Positions 44,815-56,264 of a stretch of 64,000 bases of DNA are shown here, one piece after another; position 1 is the first letter of the stretch; every line of letters begins with the position of its first letter. Below the pieces are notes generated by a model. The model did no database searches. It had not been told where the DNA came from and worked only from the letters and a program-made list of their open reading frames with translations. Origin of the DNA: Chelonoidis abingdonii (taxonomy: Eukaryota > Chordata > Testudines > Testudinidae). The translations under genes and the position numbers were made by a program. The stretch lies in assembly GCF_003597395.2 (NCBI RefSeq), contig NC_133770.1, positions 33,912,207 to 33,976,206 of the forward strand, read 5' to 3'.

Positions 44815-44960
44815 TGAAGACTTTTTGCATTTCTACAGTCTCTTTTGTCCAAGGATCTCAAAGTGCTTTACAAACATCCATACTAATTTAGCCTCTTAAC
44901 AACTCATGAGGTAGAAAAGGTGATTGTTCCCATTCTACAGGTGGAGAAACTGAGGCAGAG
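44815..44960 (-). mobile_element. MIR-like SINE, minus strand
   Basis: CAAGGATCTCAAAGTGCTTT ... CCCATTCTACAGGTGGAGAAACTGAGGCAGAG is the complement of the MIR/CORE tail and core. Adjoining 44975-45065 carries the CTTTCACTGAAGTCAATGGG palindromic motif. Confidence 0.65.
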
Positions 44961-45084
44961 AGCAAGCTCCAGTCTTTAAGGTGCTGAGTACCCTCAACTT
45001 TCACTGAAGTCAATGGGACTTGAGGATGCTCAACACTGCACAGAAGTACTCAGGACTTTGCAGGATGGAGCCCTAAGCATATGG

Positions 45085-45332
45085 TTATACTGCAGCTGGG
45101 AGCCAACTCTCCAGCCCTAGTAGACAGACCTGCTAACAGGGCTCAAACTAGCAAGCTAACAATAGAGCATGGATGTGAGGCTTGGGCTACAGCTCAGATC
45201 TCTCAAGCCCACTTGATCCCCTAGGCTTGAAAGTCCAAATACAGCCCAAGCCATGATGTTCACATTGCTTTTTTCAGTGTTCCAGCTCAAGCCCTGCTAG
45301 TGCACACATGTCTGCCTGGGCTGGGAACTTCT
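45085..45332. mobile_element. MITE-like element with imperfect inverted ends
   Basis: CCAGCCCTAGTAGACAGACC ... GGGCTCAAACTAGC near the left matches the complement of the right part (CCAGCCCAGGCAGACATGTG ... GGGCTTGAGCTGG). The outer ends, around GTTATACTGCAGCTGGGAG and GCTGGGAACTTC, are less clear, so borders are approximate and no TSD was found. Confidence 0.5.
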
Positions 45333-46748
45333 ACAACTGGACTCTTTCAGTAGCACAACTGTATTTGTCCACATGTTACAACATAATGTTATTATTTCAA
45401 ACTTTAAACTTGGTAAGGGGTAATCAGACCTTTCTGTGATTTGCATTGGCATTTGACTGTGGGCAAGCACAGCTAAAGGTCCAAGGAAGAGGAAGTCTTA
45501 TACAGTATGACGTAAACTAATAAGTAAACAGAACTGTATTTCCAAAAATCACGGCGCTGATTTTATTTTTCCCATTCCAGACTAGGGAGAGATGGGAAAT
45601 CAAAGCTAGATCTCCTCTCCTGCAGGGGGCAGCTGAACACCAACTGACCACCCCAATGCTGAATTTTTGCCCCAGCTCAGTAACGTTCTTAAATATGTGC
45701 TTAACTTTAAGCATGTGAGTATTCCAACTATTTAAATGGACTATTCAAATATTTAAATTTAGGCATGCTTCCAGGTACCTTGTTGCTTCAGGGCCTGTAT
45801 TAGCAATCTGTTGGTTCCTCTGCCCCCCCCCCCCAAAAGATAGTACATCTCATATGCCTTGTAATGTGCATAACAAGTGGGGTTTTTCATATTAATTTTA
45901 TAAGTAACAGCTATACAATTAACCTGAACACCGAAAGCAAAAATGTTAAGGAGGTGGTGACTTGCTAATTGGAGCAATGTTCTATATCTTGTTTTACAAC
46001 AGCTCTTTTATGCTTTCATCTTACAAAGCTCCTGTAAAGTGTGGCATGCTCATATACCAAAGAGCAGGACACATATTATAGGAGCAAAGGAATTAAGTCT
46101 CTTTGGTTCATGGTTAAGGGTTTTCCTTACCTATATAGTCTAAGAAGGACAGCAAGTACCAAGGTAATCCACTTGTTGTTTCTTTCTGTACGTCAGCTCT
46201 TCCATGACTAATGTGTTCCATGTTCTTATCATCCAAATCTTGATGTCAGATGGCTCTTTTTAGAGGGGGTGTGTGATTGTGCATCATGGGGCACCAGGAA
46301 CTGAGAGATCAGTTTGCCCTTTTGATTCTGAATAGCTCCTTAAGCAGTGCACTGAGAATAAAGGCTTTCTGGGGGATATCAGCTGAAACTATTGCTCAAA
46401 TGTAATGCAAAACACCAAAGACTAAAGCCTGAGCTCATGGAGGAAGCCTGCATGCTAGCGCAGCAGGTCCAAGATCCTCAGAGGGTCCAGGAGGGGATGG
46501 AAAGCTCATTGCTTCTGTGAATCCTGACACTCCTCCCTATTATAGGAACTACTGCTGCTTGGGGACAGGAGTGGCCCCCCAAGGAACAGAAAGGGGGGCC
46601 AAGTGGTAGGGGGTGCACTTGGAGACACCATAGTCTGAACTGATGAGGGCCAGAGGATTGGTGCCGGAAGGAGGAAGGAATAATGAGCCCTTCCCAGTTT
46701 CCCTGGCTGTCACTATGGCAGGGAGATCAAACAAGGATGTCAAAGGGA
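45333..46748. other. Unannotated; no gene
   Basis: A C10-11 tract lies at 45824-45834. Minus frames of 65-73 codons have no motifs. Confidence 0.45.
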
Positions 46749-46864
46749 CATAGACTCCTACTGATGTCACCCTCCCACCCCCACCCCAGCAACTCTGCTG
46801 GGTGGGGCTGAGCCTGGCCCTCTAGGGGAAGGAGAGGGACCAGGTAGCTGTGTTTTAGCTACAT
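46749..46864 (+). repeat. Unknown ~115-bp repeat, copy A
   Basis: From CATAGACTCCTACTGATGTC to GGTAGCTGTGTTTTAGCTACAT. It is ~90% identical to 51293-51386 plus 52525-52544, where it sits inside a Tigger-like element. The 3' end contains a small palindrome (GTAGCTGTGTTTTAGCTAC). I see no coding, Pol III boxes or terminal inverted repeats. Confidence 0.8.
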
Positions 46865-47379
46865 AGGACAGCGATTGCCCACAAGGGGTAGTGCTGAGTG
46901 GTGAGTAGGAGCCCTGCTGAGCCCTTGGCAAGGTTTTGGCTCAGTGTTAAGACGGCATTAAGGCTGCACTGTTAAACATTTTAGTCTGAAAGTGCCAGTT
47001 AGGAAGAACACACACAGCCTGACCTGTGCCTGCTGGTATGCACAGACTCTAGCTACAGGGTCACATACATGACTTCTCACGTCTGAATTTTTACTTCAAC
47101 CTTAGATCCACATGTGCAGCTTCTCTTACTATTTTAGTCTTTCTTGTAAACTCACCTTAATTTCATGTTTTATTGACTTGGACTTTTAATATGATACATT
47201 CTCTTTTCTCTAATTGCCTGATCATTTGAGATGTAGAGCCAGACTATTTGCTCCTATTCATGAGTGAGTGGTGTGTCTATATCCCTATCCCCTGGTGACA
47301 GGTATTTTCCTTGTGATTATTCCTCTGTTCTTCCATTAATCAACACTTCTACGTCAGTGACATGAGACCTTTTACACAG
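46865..47379. other. Unannotated spacer
   Basis: No gene or border seen before the PLE at ~47380. Confidence 0.45.
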
Positions 47380-49146
47380 CTGAAGGACTGAAGGTGAAAA
47401 ATCCATTGCTATCTACATACTGCACAGACCACAGCGAGGGATTATACCATACACTAACAAAGAAACTGAGGAACCACCTGATCAGCATCCTATACAGCAA
47501 ACAGGAAAACATCAAAAAAGAGCTTTTCAACCTGGAGACTTTCATAAAACACCATCCTAGCCGCCATGGATGTAGAGGCTTTCTACACAAACATCCCACA
47601 CACAGATGGAATACATGCTGTCAGGAACAGTATCCTTGATGATGCCACAGCACAACTGGTTGCTGAGCTCTGTGACTTTATCCTCATGCACAACTATTTC
47701 AAATTTGGTGACAATATATACCTCCAGACCAGTGGCACCACTGTGGGCACCCGCATGGCCCCACAATATGCCAACATTTTTATAGCTGACCTGGAACAAT
47801 GCTTCCTCAGCTCTCGTCCACTCACACCCCTTCTCTACCTACGCTACATTGATGACATCTTCATCTGAACCCATGGGAAGGAGACTCTGGAAGAATTCCA
47901 CCATGATTTCAACGGCTTCCACCCCACTATCAACCTCAGCCTGGACCAATCTACACAGGAGGTCCATTTCCTAGATACCACAGTACAAATAAGTGACGGT
48001 CACATTAACACCACCTTATACCGAAAACCCACCAACTATTATGCCTACCTTCATGCCTCCAGCTTCCATTCCAAACACACCAGACAATCTATCATCTACA
48101 GCCAAACGCTGAGGTATAACTGCATTTGCTCCAACCCCTCAGACAGAGACCAACACCTACAAAATCATCACCAAGCATTCTCAAAACTACGATATCTGCA
48201 CAAGGAAATAAGGAAACAAATCAACAGAGCCAGATGTGTACCCAGAAACCTCCTGCTGCAAGACAAGCCGAAGAAAGAAACCAACAGAACTCCACTGACC
48301 GTCACCTACAGTCCTCAACTGAAACCTCTCCAATGCATCATCAGTGATCTACAACCCATCCTGGACAACGATCCCTCGCTTTCACAGGCCTTGGGAGGTA
48401 GGCCAGTCCTCGCCCACAGACAACCTGCCAACCTTAAGCATATTCTCACCAACAACCACACATCACACCATAACAACTCTAACTCAGGAACCAATCCATG
48501 CAACAAACCTTGATGCCAACTCTGCCCACATTTACACCAGCAACACCATCACAGTTCCTAACCAGATCAGCCACACCATCACCGGTTCATTCACCTTCAC
48601 GTCCACCAATGTAATATCTGCCATCATGGGCCAGCAATGCCCCTCTGCTATGTACATCAGCCAAACTGGATGATCCCTACGTAAAAGGATAAATGGACAC
48701 AAGTCAAATATTAGGAATGGCAATATACAAAAACCTGTAGGAGAACATTTCAGTCTCCCTAGACACTCAATAGCAGATTTAAAGGTAACCATCCTGCAGC
48801 AAAAAAACTTCAGGACCAGATTCCAAAGAGAAACTGCTGAACTTCAGTTCATTTGCAAATTTGACACCATCAGCTCAGGATTAAACAAAGGCTGTGAATG
48901 GCTAGCCAACTACAAAAGCAGTTTCTCCTCGCTTGGTTTTTACACTTCAACTGCTAAAAGAGGGCCGCATCCTCCCTGATTGAACTAACCTTGTTATCTC
49001 TAGACTGATTCTTGCTTGCATATATATATCTGCCTCTGGAAATTTCCACCACATGCGTCCAATGAAGTGGGTATTCACCCACGAAAGCTCATGCTCCAAA
49101 ACTTCTCTTAGTCTATAAGGTGCCACAGGACTCTTTGTCACTTTTT
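47380..49146 (+). mobile_element. Penelope-like element, reverse transcriptase plus GIY-YIG, 5'-truncated
   Basis: The fullest PLE here. 47394-47560 is the region upstream of the RT catalytic core, 47566-~48150 the RT core, ~48150-48520 the thumb and linker, ~48540-48850 the Cys-rich linker and GIY-YIG endonuclease, and 48990-49146 the 3' UTR end (GATGAAGTGGG-like block, then CTTAGTCTATAAGGTGCCAC). It differs from the 3' ends at 708 and 17.2 kb enough to be a separate subfamily. At least one frameshift (near 47560) and one nonsense change (47866) inactivate it. Confidence 0.9.
47394..48934 (+). pseudogene. PLE polyprotein remnant (RT + GIY-YIG endonuclease)
   Basis: Frame 47394-47560 carries TLTKKLRNHLISILYSKQEN. 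A one-base shift leads to 47566-47868 with MDVEAFYTNIPHTDG (first catalytic Asp), TSGTTVGTRMAPQYANIFIA (the conserved G..M...A..YAN motif) and YLRYIDDIFI (catalytic DD). The next codon is TGA where the family usually has a Trp, so a single transition could explain the stop. After further frames, 48344-48673 and neighbours give HISHTITGSF, VISAIMGQQC and AMYISQTG: the GIY and YIG positions are both altered (Tyr to Ser, Gly to Ser). LPRHSIADLKVTILQQ follows. Cellular role if intact: target-primed reverse transcription in the nucleus. Confidence 0.85.
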
Positions 49147-50737
49147 ACACAGGTTGTTACGAATAAAGCTTTAAAGTAGCTTTAAAGCTACTTAGTTCCC
49201 TCTGTGGCAAAATGTGTCAGCGTCTTTTAGGAATAGCCCAAAAATTCAAAGTTCTGGTGTCTCTTTTTAGTGATGAGGATGGTTAAAACTTTTCCCCTCA
49301 GATGATCCTGCTCTTTACTAGTTTGTAAGGTTGGGTTGTTTAACTGCTTGCTGGAAGCTTGCTACCTTTTTTTTTTTAAAGGAGAAATGGGTGGCGGGAA
49401 GATTGTTAGTTATCTTGTTATGGTGACTGTCTCCCACCAAACAAATTAATGTTGTTCTTATAAGAGGACACTTGGAGAGATTTTAGAATTTCCTCCTCCT
49501 TGTGGGAATTTGAATTATAGCCCCCAATGGTAGGATCAGGGGATATACCTGCTCCAGACTTGACAAGTAGTACAAAGAGTTTCTGCCAAGTGTGCCTCAC
49601 TCAGTGACAGCCACAATGCAGACATTTACACCTTCTTACCAAACTCTGGTTACAAAAACACTCCCTGAGAGCAGGGGAAGGAGGCAGGCAGGCTAATGGA
49701 GTGACCCTGGGGCACCAGCAGTCCTGGGCTGCACCCCTTGACTGAATGCAGTAATGGGACAGTTGAAGTGCTCCAAGAGATCTGGGAGGGACTGTACTTC
49801 ACTTCTGTGGTTGAAAGTCACAGCTGAGCTCTTTCTACAGGTTGGCCCAATCTACTATGGCTTTTATTTAGACCATTCAATAATTATCTGGAAGCCTGGA
49901 GAAAGCTAAGCCACCTTTAACTCTGCATTGAACAAGCATGGTTCATAAATGCCATAAAAAGAATAAATCCTGTCTTGGCAGCTCCCTGGGATTTTCTGCC
50001 TCCCTCAGTATTTCTTATCTGTCTATCCCTATATCTGAGTAGCATATTCAGTGACTGAGATTTCTGTAGTAGCTTCCATCATGGATTCTCCTCTATGCCT
50101 CAGTATTCCTGAGGTGTTTAAGGGTAACATCTGAGAAGGGTAACCTAGTCTTGGGCAATATTAATTTTTATAGATCATAGTCACACAAACCATGGAATAG
50201 AAAAATGTATATATGAAATTCAAATATTTTTTAAGTGATGGAAAATTCTTCTCATATAGGTCCTCTAAAGGTCAGGTTAAGTTACTCCTATGGTAGATAA
50301 GCGATTGTCTCTTTGGCTTGCTTAAAGCTACAGCCTTTCTGGATCAGATGTCTCCCTCTCTTTGAGACTGAATTGCTGACTTTGGCCCAAAATGTTGTTG
50401 AGTTATTCCATTTCATAGATCATTGTGGAGAGAGTTTTCGGGTGCTCAGCAATCAAAATGTCATCAGCAAATCTCATGCACTGGACCCCACTACCATATC
50501 CTCTTCCCTTCTGTGTGCTCCTTTCTCTCTGGGCGAGATCTTGTGAACTTTTTCAAAGAGAATCTACATCAGATCTTGTCATTCTTTCTCCCTCCTTCAG
50601 TACCATCTTGTTCTCCTTTTACTGTTACAAATACAGACGTGTTTTGCTTGCTCTCCATCTCTGATTCTGTGATCTTGACCTTCTCTCCGACTGCCCAAAC
50701 TTACTTCATTCTTTTGCTCTTCTGGCTGATTCCCTTA
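49147..50737. other. Unannotated; no gene
   Basis: A short palindromic run TTTAAAGTAGCTTTAAAGC occurs at ~49171-49190. 50310-50700 is pyrimidine-rich, with frames of 77-105 codons and no motif; it could be decayed LINE sequence but I cannot place it. Confidence 0.4.
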
Positions 50738-50859
50738 TAGGGTAACCAGATGTCCCGATTTTATAGAGACAGTCCTGATATTTGGGGCTTTTTCTTATAT
50801 AGGCTCCTATAACCCCACACCCCATCCCAATTTTTCACACTTGCTATATGGTCACCCTA
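50738..50859. mobile_element. 122-bp MITE, copy A
   Basis: Ends TAGGGTAACCAGATGTCCC and (complemented) TAGGGTGACCATATAGCAAG. Same length (122 bp) and ~85% identity with 56502-56623, including GGGGCTTTTTCTTAT and CCCAATTTTTCAC. Flanking 8-mers do not match clearly here. Confidence 0.85.
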
Positions 50860-51386
50860 TTCAACATTACAAGCAAGATCTGGTCTCCCCTCAGAAAAGT
50901 GATTTCTTCCCCTACCTTCCTTTCCAGTTACAGTAGACCTCAGAGTTATGAACACCAGAGTTACGAACTGACCAGTCAACCACACTCCTCATTTGGAACC
51001 AGAAGTATCCAATCAGGCAGCAGCAGAGACCAAAAAAAACCAAAAGCAAATACAGTACAGTACTGTGTTAAATGTAAACTACTAAAACAGTAAAGGGAAA
51101 GATTAATAAAAATTTGATAAGTAAGGAAACTGCTTCTGTGCTTGATTTCAATTAAGATGGTTAAAAGCAACATTTTTGTTTTGCATAGTAAAGTTTCAAA
51201 TCTGTATTAAGTCAATGTTCAGTTGTAAACTTTTGAAAGAACCATAACGTTTTGTTCAGAATTACGAACATTTCAGAATTATGAACAATCTCCATAGACC
51301 CCTACTGATGTCACTCCCACCCCCATCCCAACAACTCTGTTGGGTGGGGCTGAGCCTGGCCCTCTAGGGGAAGGAGAGGGACCAGG

Positions 51387-52519
51387 TGTGGTAATAGCCA
51401 CCTGTCCCAAACCTGGACTTTAGCATCCAAAATCTGGTCCTGTCCCAAACCTGGACTTTTGCGTCCAAAATCTGGGGGCTTACCTGAAACTCCCCCAAGC
51501 TCACTACCAGCTTGGATATTCTCGCTGCCACCAACTAGGACTATTGGGGGTCCTAGTATGCCCCCCGAGTCACCCCAACTGTCCCCTGGGGGACCCCCAA
51601 GACCCAGAGCCCTGGGTCTCCCTCTCTTCTCTCCCAGCTTCCCCCCCTTTCCTGGGTTAGCCAGTGCGAGACTAGACTTCACTCTTTGAATGCAACCGGA
51701 GAGGCAATCTAGCGTCCCCGAGGCTATGCATTCACAGCTAATCACAGCTAGCACACAAGGAAATTCCCCCTCCCTGATCTCGTAGCAGTAACTAGAGAAA
51801 AACTTCAACCACAAGAGAACAGAGATGATTCTTTTTCTCTTTCCCCGTAGCCTGCTCTTTCCCTGAAAACAATAGGAAAATAGCCCACAGCCTGGCTTTT
51901 CCCTTCCCTTTGCCTCCCTAGGAAAAGAAACTTCCACAAGTTTTAAAAGAAAAGTTTATATAAAAAAAAAGGAAATATAAAACAATAATCTTGCATTAAG
52001 AAACTCAATACAGGCTCTTGCTTATAAGAAAATATGAAGAAACAGTCTGATTTAAAAGATAGCCCAATTAAACCAGTCCAACCAATCAACATACATGTGA
52101 ATACAACCCAAAGCTCCTCATAGCCGAATTGCTTGGGGGTTCCTTTGTACTCACAGATGTGTAGGAGACACTTGGAGATAAGATGCAGTTAGGAGGAAGC
52201 TTGTTAACTCACAGCCGAGAAAACAACAAAAGACACAGCCATCCACATCTATTCGTACAACCCAAAGCTCCTCATAGCCGAATTGCTTTGGGGGTTCCTT
52301 TGTACTCACAGACTTTTGGTATAATATTTGAAATAAGAAGGAGTTAGGAGGAAACCTTGTTTACTCACAGCCGAGAAAACAAAAAAGACCCCCAGTATAC
52401 AAATTCCCGCCCCTGACTTTAAACAATCCAGTTCTCTGATTGGTCCTCTGGTCAGGTGTTTGGTTCCCCTTTACAGGCAAAAGAAAATTAACCCTTACCT
52501 TACCTATCTACTTATGACA
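51387..52519 (-). mobile_element. Solo LTR, 1133 bp, TSD CCAGG
   Basis: Begins TGTGGTAATAGCC and ends CTACTTATGACA on the plus strand (TG...CA on both strands), flanked by perfect 5-bp repeats CCAGG (51382-51386, 52520-52524). No internal gag/pol sequence remains, so it is a recombined solo LTR. Orientation is inferred as minus from the A-rich/TATAAA-like stretch near 51957-51985 and the composition. It contains an internal 154-bp-period duplication (52103 and 52257). The 208-codon minus frame 51937-51311 starts in it and runs into flanking DNA; it is not a gene. Retroviral versus other LTR class is undetermined. Confidence 0.85.
52103..52388 (+). repeat. Tandem duplication inside the LTR (period 154 bp)
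   Basis: Copy 1 starts ACAACCCAAAGCTCCTCATA at 52103, copy 2 at 52257; each carries AGCCGAATTGCTT..GGGGGTTCC and, later, CTCACAGCCGAGAAAAC. The ends of each unit are nearly identical while the middle ~45 bp differ. Confidence 0.85.
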
Positions 52520-52589
52520 CCAGGTAGCTGTGGTTTAGCTACATAAGTGTTTGTAACTCTGAAGTTCTACTGCACAATCAAGATGGGAG

Positions 52590-53080
52590 ATGTTTGACTG
52601 TCGTGTCAATCTGATCATGTCCTTCCTCCTCCAGGGCCAGACCTTTAATCTCTCCTCTGTCTCCCTCTTCTCTGCAAGTTCAAACATTTTATCCTCACCC
52701 TCAAGTTCCTGCATAACTCCACTCCTCTGTCTGTCTGGCCTTGTTTAGTATCTCATCTCTGCCAAGAATGAGAGCCTGGACCCCTGTTATCAGTTCCTGC
52801 CACCATCAATTTTGTGCTTCCTTCCATTTGGGCCCTAGATATGGAACATCCTTCTGGAGCTGCACCACAGCCCTCTACCCTCTTTTCATTCACCTACTTC
52901 CTGAGCAACCACTGAAACCCACAAAAATGAGCCAGTTAAGATTCCTATGTGTGCTTATTTCAAACACAGACACACGCACGCTCCTTCCTTACTCCTCTAT
53001 GCCATTCCCTAGCTTTTACTGAATAACTACACAGTGCGGTGATATTGGCCCACCCTCCTCCCTAATCTCTCCATTACTGT
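52590..53080 (+). mobile_element. Possible L2/L3-type LINE 3' fragment
   Basis: A pyrimidine-rich plus-strand stretch whose translation in shifting frames gives SAKNESLDPCYQFLPPS and IWNILLELHHSPLPS, a 'FG...WN.LP..L' type C-terminus as in L2-like ORF2 proteins. Stops and frameshifts. Moderate to low certainty. Confidence 0.45.
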
Positions 53081-53378
53081 TTGTTATGCACTTCTAACCA
53101 TCTTATGAAATCGCTTCCGTGCTCTTCATGGCACAGTTCACTTCTTCTGACTTGTATTGAGAGGCAAACTCTTGGGTACTGAAAATTAGCAGCAGCTTTA
53201 CTGGCTGATTTCAGCTTCTTGAGCTAATGGCTCTGTGAAAGTGGCGTAGGAGATGTAGGCCAGAGGGCTAATCTGCTAACTTGCTATATTATATATCCTG
53301 TTTTTCTTTATTGGTTTGATTATATGATCTTGGCTTTGATGTTTGTACTGAATAATTTCAATAGACATTACTTCATTA

Positions 53379-54163
53379 TGTCTGGCTGTAACACAAGGAA
53401 CCTACAGGCCTGTGTCCTGTATGATTTAGCTAAAGCAAGTTCGCATGAGTGCTTGTAACCTTTGACATAGATAAATGGCTTACAGGTTACCCTTTTAGAC
53501 TTTGGGGAACTGAATGTGTTTACCAGAGTTCTGGGACATCCCAGTACATGGAAGTAATGGCTCAGGCCAAAGGTAACAGGTTTTGAGCATGAGATAATTG
53601 GCATTAATATATATGGATATGTTATTAATATGTATGAATATGCTAGCCTATAAAGTATGCATATCCTAAGATTTGTGTGGGTGAGGAAATGAGACTTGGG
53701 CATGGAAGGCTGGACACTGACATGAATATTCAGGATAGTGCCAAGACCCTATTAGAGGGCAAACCACCAAGTTTCACTTTCAGCTTTGATTTCCTTTAGC
53801 TTTCAGTTCTTTAATTCCTATTGCTGTTAGCATAGCTTTTACATATAACTTAGCTACTCAGCACTGAACCCTTATCTCCATCTCGGCATTGGGAAACCTG
53901 GACCATCAGGCTCTTTTGGCAAGCTGGAGACGAGGCTGGGCCTTTGTGTCTTATCACCAGGTCCCCAAGGAAGGGTGTGAGTAGACTAACTTAAGTAGTT
54001 TTTGTAAGGAATATTGCCATGGATACCCCAGAACTGTATTATTTCTTCCCGATTCTGTGGTGTAGAGCTTTGATAACTTTTTCCTTTATTTTGATAAAAA
54101 TCTTTAAAGCCTGGCTCTGTCCTCAGCATGAGTGTCCTTGCCACACACCTGAGGGTCCTGACA
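53379..54163 (+). mobile_element. Possible solo LTR (785 bp), no clear TSD
   Basis: Starts TGTCTGGCTGTAACACAAGG (or TGTAACAC 8 bp later) and ends GAGGGTCCTGACA. A T-rich stretch with TTTGATAAAAATCTTTAAAG (54091-54110) before CTGGCTCTGTCCTCAGCATG looks like an R/U5 layout. No matching direct repeat at the borders. The 111-codon minus frame (53368-53703) is incidental. Confidence 0.45.
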
Positions 54164-56264
54164 AGGTATTGAACTCTCTATATTCTCTAATTTTGTAGCC
54201 CGCTTATGGGACAAAATCCTGAGCATCTTCTGTCAGATCATTGGCAAGCCTATAATAACCTGATTTTTAGAAGGCTGGTTTAACAGAGGGGTAATATTTT
54301 TTGTATTGCAAAGTCATGTCATCCAAAATCGCCAGTTGTATACCAAAGTCCCATGGTGCCATACAAACCCATAATGCAAACACATTTCCTGCTCCTAAAG
54401 TGCTTACAGTCAAGACAGCACCTTTCCACACTGCCCTCACTGAAAGGTTTGCCTACCACTCAGTGGATTTGAAAAAGGAAAGAAGAAATAAAAAATGCTG
54501 AACTTCTGACTTCAGGCTGAATTCAATGTTTCTGAAGAATGGTGAAAGCTACTGCTGGGGATGTTACTGAGCATGAATTATTAAAACCTTTCTGGTGGTG
54601 TCATTCAGAATTGAATCTTTTAGCCAACAGATAACCTGCCTTTTGAAAGGCAGCCATCTGGGTGACTCTGTGGACTGTCCTTTTCGATCCTTTTACAGAC
54701 ACAGGCTAAATACACCAAAGAAGGGTGAAAGTCCAGGGAATACACATTGAGCAGCTCTGTTTGTGTATTTCACAGGATGCAGCATTTTCATAGCATTGCC
54801 CGGTCTTCTGAGCTTGACCTTACTGATCTGAATGTCACCATGAAGGTCAGTCTACAACTTTTCAGGCTAAGTGACAGTTTTATAGCCATTCAGACAAGCA
54901 GCTCCTCCCTGTTTGCCAATAAACCCTGGTTTCCCTAGAAATGATATGTCAGGCAATGTCTGTGTGAGAAAGGAAAAGCTTTAATCTTTTATAAAAAAAA
55001 TCCAGTCCCTGTAATGAGTGACCTCTCCCTAAACTATGGCCTCTTCCCTAGAGTTTTACAGTCCCAGTAACTTTCCCAGGCTGGCATACTGGGTGTGAGC
55101 AAAGAGAAACAATGCTGATTTTTGTGACCAATCACAGCTAACTAATACAGCTCCAGTTTTGAATAATACTTGGAGAGAACTGTGCATGGTTAATCCATAG
55201 AGTGAAAAAGTCATTGGTTAATTTTGTATTACATTATAATATGTAATACAAAAATCAGAAAAAAATTCAAAACAGTCTTTTCAAAAGGAAAAATCAGTGT
55301 GTCATGCTGAACAAGTCAAAATAGGATGTTTTGGTGTTGTCAGAGAACTCTTTTCTCCCTTTTTTGTCCAAAATGAAACTTCAGCAAAATCAACAGAATT
55401 CAGCAAAGCGTACTGATTTCAACAGAACTGCATTCTCTGATGGAAAATCATTCCATCAAAGATTTTCTGACCATGTCTAACTTACTGTTCTTGTTGGGGT
55501 GGGACAAAACCCAGTCCTTATAAGGAGAGCTGAGAAGAAACTCTGCAGTCAGAATCTCGCAGAATTCTAAGATCCTTAGAGATGGGTAGTAACTGGGCCA
55601 TTATTTATGGTTCTGATTGATACAATTAGGGTAGCTTCAGGTTGCAAGAATCAGAAAGGAAGTTTAGGAGTCATGTAAGGCCTAGCCTAGCTGATCAGCT
55701 ACCTTGTAAGGGTGGGAGAGAAAATACATCTTCCCATGAAGTCCCAGGCAAATGGCAATATGCTGGGTTTGGTGGTTTGATCCAATGTGACAAATCCTAT
55801 GATCCTCTAAAACAGCATAAAATGTAGGAAAGTTCAAGAAATAAAAGCTTGTGTGAAAGCTTTCAGAATTCTCCAAACAGAGAGCAGAAACTCTAAAGAG
55901 AAGAGAATGCATGGGGGAATATTTCCCAAATTCAACAACTTTATTTAATTAACTATAGGGAGGGCTTTTCAAATGCCAAAGACTTATGAGTTTCAAATTA
56001 TTCTGGCATCTTACTATTATCCCAACTATTAAGGTATTTAAAGTCTTGTGAAAAATGTGAACTATGTTAGTACACCACAGAATGTGCAATCAGTTAATCC
56101 CAAGGCTTCTAGAGGAATCCCATGCTTACTCTGGTGTTCAGACTTCTGACGTTAGTATTCTCTTAGCCCAGGCCCCATGTCCTAGGCTGCATGTTAGACT
56201 TAAATTGTTATAGCTCCTGTTCTGATTATAGTAACTCCTTCCTCACCGGGCTCCTGCACACACA
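54164..56264. other. Unannotated AT-rich region
   Basis: 55215-55260 has a small inverted pair TGTATTACATTATAATATGTAATACA. 55260-55480 resembles decayed AT-rich MITE sequence. No gene: frames are below 80 codons. Confidence 0.45.

Larger units (their letters stand above)
51293..52544 (+). repeat. Unknown ~115-bp repeat, copy B (split by an LTR)
   Basis: CATAGACCCCTACTGATGTC ... GGACCAGG (51293-51386), continued after the LTR by TAGCTGTGGTTTAGCTACAT (52525-52544). It joins to match 46749-46864 along its whole length. It sits within the Tigger-like element, close to its right end. Confidence 0.75.
50931..52572. mobile_element. Tigger/pogo-like (Tc1-mariner) non-autonomous element with nested insertions
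   Basis: Left end CAGTAGACCTCAGAGTTATG; complemented right end CAGTAGAACTTCAGAGTTAC; TA (50929-50930) on the left and CA on the right agree with a TA target. Unnested sequence is ~50931-51292 and 52545-52572. The 115-bp unknown repeat, itself split by a solo LTR, lies between. No transposase remnant. Confidence 0.8.

Noticed and set aside
51311..51937. Longest open frame, 208 codons, minus strand
   Set aside because: It begins inside the solo LTR, crosses the LTR border and the CCAGG duplication, and ends in the flanking repeat; Gly/Ser/Pro-rich low-complexity composition, no domain.
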